A stretch of DNA of 64,000 nucleotides, taken from contig NW_011887296.1 of assembly GCF_000151315.2 (NCBI RefSeq), positions 431,337-495,336 on the forward strand, written 5' to 3'. Made by a program: the position numbers and the translations under genes. The notes beneath the pieces were generated by a model, which was not told the DNA's origin, did not search any database, and was given only the letters and a program-made list of their open reading frames with translations. Source of the DNA: Capsaspora owczarzaki ATCC 30864 (Eukaryota; Opisthokonta; Filasterea). Shown here piece by piece: positions 55,576-64,000 of the stretch (position 1 is the stretch's first letter; every line of letters begins with the position of its first letter).

Positions 55576-58500
55576 ATGAGCCAGCAGCATCAGTCGCAGC
55601 CGCAGCAGCAACGGCCTGGTGGTTACTTTGTCGATCCGAAGCGCGGCGAAGTCGGTGAACTCCGGTACGCGCACCTTTTCCACCCTCGTGCCACCCCGCT
55701 CTTACAAGACAGAGAGGACCGTCCTTCTGTTGTCTGTGTTGCGTTCCTTGCATCAGCAGAAGGCGCGGACGAGAAGCAGAGCAGCCGTTCATATTCTTTC
55801 TTTCTCTCTCTCGCTCTCTCTCTCTCGCGCTCTCTCTCTCTCTCTCGCTTACCCTTGCCTCTACCAGAGTTGCGCTCTGTACTCATCTATTGTTTCTCCA
55901 TAAACCACCTTTTGCATTAGATCGTTGCTGCGAAACCCGGAAATCCAGCGCGATGTCAAGAAGCATCGACAGGTGAGACTCAGAGCCCATTGCATTGCAA
56001 TCGCCATCTCCCCCTTCCACAGTGACTCTGTGGCACTGTCATGATTGGCGTCGCGTCGCGTGGATGGACGGATGACTTGTGGAGGGGGAGGTGGGGGGGG
56101 GGGAAAGCGGACGATTTGAATGATGGTTGAACAAGTCTAATGCGAATCCACTAACCGTCGTTCTCACTGTGACTCTGGTCGTATTGCAATCCACACAGGC
56201 CGTTCAAAAAGTTATTGCAACAATGACGCATGGCATTGACGTTTCGCCGCTCTTCTCGGAAATGATTATGGTAACGATTGCCCAACAACTTTGTTTGATG
56301 TACCGAAAAAAATCCAAGTTGCTGAGAAGTCGTCTCGATTGGTACAACTGCCAGGTCTCTGCCAGCAAAGACATTACGCTGAAAAAGATGGTGTACCTGT
56401 ATCTGTGCAACTACGCCGAGTCCAACTCGGAGCTCTCCCTGCTGGTCATCAACACGCTGCAAAAGGATTGCAGGTTTGGTTTTTGTTTTTTTGTTGCACT
56501 GCTTCGCCTTGACTTTTTGGTTTGCAACTCTCACTCGTGCTACTCGTGCCGACCCACCCTTCTATCGCTTTTCTGTGATGTGTTTTGGCTGCTGCCACAG
56601 AGATGAAAACCCCATGATTCGAGGCCTGGCCCTGCGCAACATGTGCTCGCTGCGCTTGTCCTCGCTTCTCGAGTACATTCTGCCCCCACTGAAGAACGGC
56701 CTGGCAGATCGCAGTCCTTACGTGCGAAAGACGGCTGTAATGGGTGTTTTGAAGGTGTACTACCTCAATCAGCAAGCCATCCTTGACAGCGGCCTCGTTT
56801 CCACGGTCTACTCGTTGCTCACCGAAACCAGCCCAGTGGTGGTCGTCAATTGCCTTGTCGTGCTGAACGAGATTTTCTCCAACGAGGGCGGTACGTGTGC
56901 TTGATTTCAGTTGTTGATTGAACATGAACTGCATCTCACTTTTTTTTTTTGGTTTTTTTTTCTCGCTGCTGGTTTCCGACAGGCATCGAAATCACCAAAC
57001 CCCTCGCATACATGTTCCTCAACCGCTTGCTTGAGTTTAACGAGTGGGCCCAGGGCATTGTGCTCGACTTTGTTCGTCGGTATTCGCCCACCTCCGAGGA
57101 TGAAGTGTACGAGATTTTGAACGTGTTGGACTCGCGCTTCAAGCACGCCAATGCCGGTGTGGTGTTTGCTGCCGTCAATGTGTTCCTGCAAATGACAGAT
57201 GTGAGCAACCTTGTCGTGTGGTGTTTGTCCTCTTGACCCAGGTTGTGGATGTGTGGCGGTGTTTGTTCCACGTTTCTGATTTATTTCGTTTTTGGTTTGC
57301 CCTTCTTGTGTTGGCTTCCTGCAAACTGGTAGAGTCTCCCGCACTTGCTGGACGATGTGTACCAACGTGTCAAGGTTCCGTTGCTTACCTTCATGTCCAC
57401 GGGCACCCCCGAGATGAGCTACGTGTGCCTCCAACACTTGCACATTTTGCTGCAACGCCGGCCGCGCTTGTTCGAGTCGGACATCAAGCTCTTCTTCTGC
57501 AAGCACCAAGAACCCACGTACGTCAAGCTGAAGAAGCTTGAGCTGCTGACCGACGCTGCCAGCGTCGCCAACATCCAAGATGTTGTGGATGAGCTGACTG
57601 CCTACGTTACTGACGTGGACGTCGAAATGGCCAGCCGCTCCATTGCCGCTCTCAGCAAAATTGCCATGCGCTTTGAGTCGTGTGCCGAGTTTTGCATCAA
57701 CCAGCTGATATCTTTCCTTGAGCTTGACATTAGCCACGTTTCGGCCTCCACGCTCCTTGTGCTCACCGACGTGCTTCGCAAGTTTCCCGACCGCGCAGCA
57801 GATGTCCTTCCACAGCTTTCTCAGTACGAAGCACCTTTTTTTTTTTTTTTTTTTGTGAATGTCGAGTTTTGCCATTCCATGCTCTAATTGTCGTCACTTT
57901 GCGCTTCCTTTGACTTCTAGTTGCTTGTCCTCTGTTGACATCCCGGAAGCGCGCGCAGCCATCATTTGGATGCTCGGCGAGTTTGGCGAGGCATTGCCCG
58001 CCAGCCCTTACCTGCTCGAAACTGTTGTCGAAAATGTCAAGGACGAGCCCTCGCACGTTGTGCGCCAGCAACTCTTGACTTCCTGCATGAAGCTCTTTTT
58101 CAAGCGGTATGTCGGTCCTTGTCTGTCGGGTTTTTTTTTGTTGCTTTATTCTTTTTTTTTGTTGTTTTGTTTTGTTTTGTTTTGTTTTGTTTGTTTTGTT
58201 TTGCGGTGCTAACTCAATCCTCTTCGATTGGGTAGTGCGCCGGAATGCCAATCCATGCTCGGCCAGCTGCTCGAGTACGAGGTCAACGACGAAACGCACA
58301 TGGATGTCCACGATCGTGCGCTGCTGTACTACCGCCTTCTGCGCAATGATGTTGAGCAAGCTGCGCGAATTTTGTCGGTCGAGAACGGCGCTGCAGCCTT
58401 GCGCGCAACGCGCTTTGCCGAGGACGAGCTGCTCGAGACTCGCGAAAAGCTCCTGGAAGTATTCAACTCCCTCTCCGTGGTGTACAACCAAGTTCCCGAG

Positions 58501-59358
58501 GCCTTCCTGAGCCAGCAAGTCCCGTACACCCAGCACAAGGCGGCCTATGGCGAGCGATACTTTGCATCGCTGACCAACTCGTCCGAGGGCGGGCAGTCTA
58601 CGCATGACGAGGCTTCGCGTCGTGTCATTACGCTGCAACACCAAAGCTCCACCGGAAATCTGCTAGACGTCGAGGATGACATGACCTTTGGCCTGGATCA
58701 CGCAGCAGGCGATGCCTCAATTCAATCGGCAGTGCCGATGCGGGCTGCTGCTGCTGCTGCGGCGCCACACTCGCACTCGCTCCACTCGGATCAAGATTTG
58801 CTCGGCCTTGGTGCCGAGGTTGCTCCCCGCTCATCGTCTGTTGGCGTTCAACTCGTGCCCAACGCCACGCTCGATCCTCAGAACTTTGAGAACCTGTGGT
58901 TTGCCACCACCAACAGCGTAGAGGCAGCCATGACCCTTTCCGTCGTTCCGACGATGGCAGAACTGGAGCGCACATTTGCAGCCAACAACATTGCCACCAT
59001 GGCGTCGAGTGAAGAGTTGGAAGCGATGCGGTTTTATTTCTACGCGCAACTGGTGAGTTGGCGAAGGGTGGTGGTGGTGGTGGTGGTGGTGGTGGTTGTT
59101 GGCGCCTGCAGAACGCGCTTTGAATGAATCGCGTTGTTGACTTTGTTCCTTTTTTTTCTCTCTCTATCTCTCGCTTTTGCTTTGATGCCTCGGCGGAAGC
59201 AGGTTACTGGCGACTACGTCCTCATAGAAGCCGTCTTTGACATTCCGTCGCAAGAACTGGCTGTCACGTTGAAAGCCGACCAAGCTCCTCTCTTGGGTGA
59301 GATGGTGCGGATTTTCAAGAGCTGTCTGATTGGCAAGTTCATGAATCCGGACGATTGA
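55576..59358 (+). CDS. AP4B1: AP-4 adaptor complex beta subunit
   Basis: Large subunit of the AP-4 coat, which sorts cargo at the trans-Golgi network without clathrin. Ten exons: 55576-55664, 55921-55972, 56199-56270, 56355-56473, 56601-56890, 56983-57200, 57333-57823, 57921-58106, 58236-59052 and 59203-59358. They join in frame to 829 residues. The HEAT-repeat trunk matches beta adaptins: SLLRNPEIQRDVKKHRQAVQ, TLKKMVYLYLCNYA, ENPMIRGLALRNMCSLR, SPYVRKTAVMGVLKVYYLN, SPVVVVNCLVVLNEIFSNEGG, YVKLKKLELLTDAASVANI. The APECQSMLGQLLEYEVND block and the C-terminal platform domain (LVPNATLDPQNFENLWFA) pair best with AP4B1, not with beta1 or beta2, and there is no clathrin-box hinge. It is the most intron-rich gene in the window. 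Confidence 0.94.
59065..59097 (+). repeat. GTG triplet repeat in AP-4 beta intron 9
   Basis: About ten GTG triplets directly after the exon 9 donor. Similar TG/GGT-rich sequence occurs in the EF-Ts intron at 59960-60000, and a TTTTG repeat at about 58165-58200 in intron 8. Confidence 0.9.
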
Positions 59359-59635
59359 TTTGATTTCTTTGGAGGCAGGGAGCGTTCACGTCCCCTGCGT
59401 GTAATGTGTGATGTGTGAAGTGTGCCATTTGTTGTTTTTGAGTGGGGATTGTGTTTCCGTTGTTCCTGCTCGTTGTTTTCTTGTTGCAGTACAGTACAGT
59501 GTGATGGAATCGAAACACGCAAACCGTTCCCTTGAATCGCTCCCATTCTCACTGTTATCATAATTCCATGTTCATTTTGTTATCGCTCAGTGTTGTCTGA
59601 GACGCTCACTCTTTTCTCAGCAAACAAGAAAAAAA

Positions 59636-61153
59636 ATGCTCCGCTCTTCGCCGCAACTTTTCTCTCTTGGCCTTCGCCGCGCATGTGCGTCTGCAACTGT
59701 GACGACGCGCGTCGCTGCCTCTGCGTTGCCAGCGTTCCTCTCCACCAGCGCCGTCGGCCATTCCGCAGCTGCCTCGTCGACTTCGCCTGCTGCTGCTGCT
59801 GCGACTGGGACTGCGACTGGCGGTCTGAAGGTCGGTCGTTGAAATCGGAATAAACAAGGGCGACGTGCAAACCTCGCGTTTTGAAGCATCGCTACTTAGA
59901 GACATGGATGGGTGGTGTGAAACTCGCATGCTCATTCAATGCTTGTTGTTTGGTTTTGGTCCTGGTGGTCATGGTGATGGTGGTGGTGCTGGTGGTGATT
60001 GTTGGGCCGCTTGGTGCATCCGCAGGTGGACAAGGAGCTGCTGCAGCGACTGCGCAAGGAGAGCACGCTGCCGTTCAACCTGTGCCACGAAGCGCTGCTC
60101 AAGAACAACAACGACTACACCTTGGCCTCGACGTGGCTTGAGAAACGCGCCACTGAAATCGGGCGCGCCAAGATGGAAAAGCTCAAGGATCGCGTCGCGG
60201 CGCAGGGCATTGTCGCCGTCTGCGCGCACGAGGCCACTGCGGCCGTCATTGAGCTCAACTGCGAGACCGATTTCGTCGCCCGCAACCCTCTGTTTGTCAA
60301 CACGGCCAAGGAGATTGCGGCAAACGCGCTCCAGGTCCACGCAGGTCAGATTCGCGCGGGGGCGTACGATCCGTCAAGCACTGCAATGTCCAAGGCCGTC
60401 GCCGATGCTGCCGACAAGGCCCGATCGGATGCCCAGGCAAGCAGGGCAGTGGGTGTTGCGACTGGCACTGCTGCGGTGGTCAGCCCACTGCCGCAGATTA
60501 AGAGCAGCGCAACGTCCGTGCATAAGGGCGAGGCCTCGACAGACGGCAGCGCCACGGGCATTCCCCTCAACCAACTGCTGCCATCGCTCATCTCGGAGCA
60601 CGGACAGACCGTGTTTGATCGATTGGTGCACGTCGTCGGACGCATGGGTGAGAAGGTTGACTTGCGAAGCGCCTCCGTCCTCGATGTCAGCCATGTGACC
60701 GTCTCGTCCGGCATTCCTGGGGAAGACAAGCCGCTGACCGGCCGCGGTGTTGTCGGCGTGTATACTCACGGTGGCGAAGACAGCCTGTGCGGCGCTAAGG
60801 CCAGCGCAGTTGCTCTCGTCTCCTACCCTCCAATCACCAGCGCCACTCCCGCCGACACCGTCAAGGAATTGTCCAAGATCGCACACGGCCTCGCTGTCCA
60901 TGTGCTGGCCCATGCCCCGACAGCCGTGGAGAAGGTTTCTGCAGAGCGGGCAACGCTCAAGGACGACGTCACCCAAGTCGCCGCAGACGCCATTCTCCTT
61001 GAACAGCCTTACTTTTACGACACGTCCAAGAAGGTTCAGCAAGTGCTAGAGGAAGCCGGCAAGCGCTTCGAAATGCGCCTTATTGTGCGCTCGTTTACTC
61101 GCATGGTTGCCGGCGAAGGCATTGAGGTGCCCCGTGCCAGCGGTCTTTCTTAA
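59636..61153 (+). CDS. TSFM: Mitochondrial translation elongation factor Ts
   Basis: Guanine nucleotide exchange factor for mitochondrial EF-Tu. Two exons, 59636-59830 and 60026-61153, phase 0, 440 residues. The first exon encodes a basic, Ser/Ala-rich matrix presequence (MLRSSPQLFSLGLRRACASA). The mature part has the UBA-like N-terminal region (VDKELLQRLRKESTLPFN), the EF-Ts core with AVIELNCETDFVARNPLF (the conserved T-D-F-V EF-Tu contact), the two subdomains and a C-terminal region ending VPRASGLS. Length exceeds human TSFM (325) because of a longer linker near residues 160-210. The donor AAG|GTCGGT is non-consensus after GT. Confidence 0.95.
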
Positions 61154-61380
61154 ACTTCAGATTGTGATTGCACCGAAGCAAGGCAGACATTGTGGTCATG
61201 TTTTTTTTTGTTTTTTGAGCCTATTTCAGTCTCGTTGTACTCTCGAAATACCATTGAAACTCCAAAATGCTGTTGTTTTAACTTTTTCAGACATTCCAGT
61301 TCCAACGCTTTGAAACAATACCAAAAACATATCAATGCGCAGACAGGAGCTGATGAAACAAAAAAAGCAATTCAAAGGCA

Positions 61381-61546
61381 TTATCGGGAGAACTGCCGTG
61401 AGTCCTTTGAGAATCGCTCGCCGGAACGGAAGTTGTGCGACTTGTTGGCCTCTCGAGCGTTCTGGTAGCCAGCGCCATAGCCGCCACCGCCACCGCGCCG
61501 TTGGACTTGGCCCTCTTTGCTTGAATTAACGTCTGAGGCACGCAAC

Positions 61547-61584
<38 letters not shown>

Positions 61585-63972
61585 AAGGTGCGAATGTGAG
61601 GACATGAACCGGTGCCAATGAAGACTTGGTCGATTTGGGTGTGTGCTGTCTGTACGCTCTCAAACTTACTCAATTGCACAGACGGGGGTGCAGTAAAGCC
61701 AAAGGCCTGACCGACTTGCTGCAAATCAAGCTTGGTGACATCAAAGATGGAGCGGTGAGCGTGCGAAGCGTACGCCTGCAGGTACGAGCGGTAGCCATCG
61801 CGAGCTGAGCGGTGCAGGTAATAATTCTTCTCGATGAGCTTTTCAAGCTGCAGCACACAAATGACATAAGGCCAACATGGCAAGAATTGAGCGTTGCGAT
61901 ACAAAAAAAACCAAAGACCAAAAAAAAAAAAAAAAAAAAAACCCCTGTCAACAAACTCCTCCATTGAACCCACCTGAGATTGAACATTGTGAATCTTGCT
62001 CACGGGGAACTCGTATTCATTCAATGGCACCTTGGCCTGCTTGAGATAGCGGAGGAATGCAAGCTCTTCGGGGAGCAAAAAGAGCAGTGCATGACCACTG
62101 CCATTCACGCCACGAGCGGTACGACCGACACGGTGGATGTACTCCTTCGGATCATCCGGGGGATCGTACTGAACAATCCAGTCAACGGCCGGAATGTCAA
62201 GACCACGAGCCGCCACGTCTGTGCAGAGCAGAATGCCAGTCTTTGCATTGCAGAACTCAAAGAACGTGTTTGTACGCTTTTGTTGCTTTTGGCGACCCTG
62301 TAAGAGAGATAGATAGAGAGAAGTAAAAAAAATACAAGTCACAAGAGTGAGCATTGATTGTGTTTCTTGAAATGTCCAACCATCCGTTGTTGCAAAGGTA
62401 GTCATGGAGCTTTTTTGCTTCCTCAAACACGCTCGTCATCTACAACACTCCATCACTTCACCCCGCCTCGTCAACAAACAAACCAAAAAAAAAAACACTC
62501 ACGTGAATCTCCAGAACGGGAAGATCAATGTAGTTGAGCAGCTCGGAATGGAACTTGACAGAGTTGCAGGAAGAGAAGAAAACCATGACCTTCTTGTTCT
62601 GGTTCTTCTTGAGGAAGGTGAAGAGCAGCAAAAAGCGCTGGCCCGCCTTGCAGACGACATAGCCTTGCTCCAGGCCCTCGGCAGTGGCGACAATCTTCTC
62701 GTCATCAACGCCAATGTAGAGGGGCTCCTTCTTGAGCGAAATGCGAGCCAAATCCTCAACGTTGCGGGTCTGGGTGGCCGAGAACAGAACGGTGCGGCGC
62801 TGTGAATCCTTGGGGAGGAGACGGATGATTTGCTTCATTTCCTCCTCGAAACCGATTTCGAGAATTCGATCAGCCTCGTCGATGATGAGCATCTCGAGGT
62901 GCTTAAAATTGAAGCCCTTGGTGTTTTGCAAGTGATCGAGAAGACGACCGGGGGTGGCAATCAAAATGTTGATGCCCTTGCACAGCTTTTCGGCCTCCTG
63001 CTTGCGGTTGGCGCCACCCATCACAAGGCCAAAGGTGTGGTTGTGGTGGCGGAGCAAGTCGCGGCACACGCCGTACGTTTGCAGCGACAGCTCGCGGGTG
63101 GGCGAGATGATAATAACACCAGTGCCGTTTCGTGGCATAAAGTTGAGCTGGGACATGAGCTCGATCGCAGGGATGAGGAAGGCGAGCGTCTTGCCCGAGC
63201 CCGTCTTGGCGGCAGCGAGCAAATCCTTGCCGGCAACCAGCGGCGGGATGCAGCGGCGTTGGATCTCAGTCATGTGTGTAAACTTCATGTCCGCGATGGC
63301 TTGGAGCGTCTTGTCCGACACGGTGCCAGCGAGCGACGAGAATGGCACGCGCGAGGTCGCGGTGCTGCCCTGAACTGGCGCGTCGGCGCCGCCGGCAAGC
63401 TCACGAGCCCACTCGTCGCGTCCAGCGCTGCTTTCAGTCTGCATGGGCTGGGTGTCAGAGTCGTCTTCGGCTTGTGCATCGTCGTCCTCGTCCTCGTCTT
63501 CCGGCTCTTCCTCCTCGAGCTCTTCCTCCTCGAACTCTTCCTCGTCGTCGAACTCGTCTTCGGGCTCCTCGTCCTCGTCGTCCTCATCTTCGGAATCGGC
63601 AGCCGGCTGGGCGACGGGGGCCTTGCCCTTGCCCTTGGCGGCAGTGGCGGCGGCGGCGGCAGGGACCACATGGGTTCCGTTGGCCTTCTTTGCGCCGTGC
63701 TGGCCGTTCGCCGCAGCCTGGACGCCCTTGCCGTTGGATCCATGCTCCTTGGCATGGCTGCTGGCCTTTGCGCCGTGCTTGGCGGAGGAGGCAGCGCTGG
63801 CGGTGGGAGCGGGTGCGGCGCTGGCGGCCATGTGGACCGCGCTCGAGGTCTTCACTTGCTTGCCCTTCTGCTGCTGCTGCTGCTGCTGCTGCGATCCAGC
63901 CACCTTGGTGGCCGCAGCTGGCTTGGTGGTTGCAGGTGCAGATTGCGCTGCAGTTGTCTGCTTCTTGACCAT
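61381..63972 (-). CDS. DDX18: DEAD-box RNA helicase DDX18/HAS1
   Basis: Nucleolar ATP-dependent RNA helicase for 60S (and 40S) ribosomal subunit maturation. Four exons: 62503-63972, 61974-62297, 61670-61847 and 61381-61532, 707 residues in frame. A Lys/Ala/Gln-rich start and a long Asp/Glu tract precede the core. Motifs in order: Q motif region ([17 protein letters not shown]), Walker [32 protein letters not shown] in [17 protein letters not shown] in [32 protein letters not shown] and HRVGRTARG. The C-terminus matches DDX18 beyond the core: [34 protein letters not shown] and a final DSRQFSR. The 3' junction rebuilds the family LNVNS sequence. It converges on EF-Ts with 227 bp between stops. 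A 5' UTR of only 28 bp is visible at the window edge. Confidence 0.96.
61548..61580. repeat. Poly-A tract (about 33 bases) in the last DDX18 intron
   Basis: Run of about 33 A on the + strand (T on the sense strand) within the intron 61533-61669. A similar run of about 22 A occurs at 61920-61941 in the preceding intron. Confidence 0.9.
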
Positions 63973-64000
63973 TGTCTTGGTGAAGGAAGCAGAAACCCAA

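Noticed and set aside
62300-62440. Sense-strand peptide in a DDX18 intron ([18 protein letters not shown]) that looks like a helicase motif
   Set aside because: The same helicase segment is already present in exon 1, no donor in phase 0 exists, and joining 62503 directly to 62297 gives the family sequence without insertion.
1-64000. Search for CRISPR arrays, prokaryotic operons, tRNA, rRNA and snRNA genes
   Set aside because: No spacer-repeat pattern, and no tRNA B-box, 5S or U-snRNA signature was recognised by eye. The window is clearly nuclear eukaryotic. A tRNAscan-SE or Infernal run would settle small RNA genes.

Overview
This window is nuclear DNA from a eukaryote. Genes lie on both strands and are split by GT-AG introns. 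There is spliceosomal, mitochondrial and chromatin machinery and no operon structure. Coding GC is moderately high, introns and spacers are full of long A/T homopolymers, and intron density is low to moderate (0 to 9 per gene). A p55/MPP-type MAGUK, a Calx-beta adhesion GPCR, a BAF45/DPF-type double-PHD protein, AP-4 and a PB1-containing MAP3K together fit a unicellular relative of animals, such as a filasterean like Capsaspora. That assignment is inference from gene content, not proof.

Layout. 1-2202 (-): cytosolic HSP90, C-terminus outside the window, with heat-shock-element-like sites upstream. 2653-5920 (-): MAGUK (L27-PDZ-SH3-GK), interrupted by a 100-N assembly gap. 6569-7661 (-): eIF1. 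7925-9439 (-): intronless, bacterial-type UDP-GlcNAc 2-epimerase with a membrane anchor. 9843-13532 (-): RRN3/TIF-IA. 13712-18641 (-): PB1-domain MAP3K with polyglutamine. 19086-19637 (+): small coiled-coil protein resembling DASH subunit Dad2. 19767-24384 (-): SET1 H3K4 methyltransferase. 25125-26077 (+): TIM9. 26424-27914 (-): ribonuclease kappa. 28286-29241 (+): NDUFAF1/CIA30. 30978-45403 (+): giant adhesion GPCR of about 4,679 residues with a long Calx-beta array, HRM, GPS and 7TM. 45779-47047 (+): SLC41/MgtE-type transporter. 47332-47448 (+): 38-residue bL36 ribosomal protein. 48719-48988 (-): small membrane protein, not recognised. 49503-51338 (+): TauE/SafE-family transporter. 51421-53574 (-): DPF/BAF45-type protein (C2H2 plus two PHD fingers). 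54084-55265 (+): SmE. 55576-59358 (+): AP-4 beta. 59636-61153 (+): mitochondrial EF-Ts. 61381-63972 (-): DDX18/HAS1 helicase.

The exon structures were assembled by hand from splice consensus, reading phase and family conservation. All coding totals close in frame, except across the N gap.

Most genes are housekeeping and do not form a pathway. Recurring themes are mitochondrial biogenesis (TIM9, NDUFAF1, bL36, EF-Ts), ribosome production (RRN3, DDX18, eIF1) and chromatin control (SET1, DPF). The most unusual items are the adhesion GPCR with a nearly identical 1,151-bp internal duplication and a likely 4-nt microexon, the Dad2-like gene, and the anchored bacterial-type epimerase.
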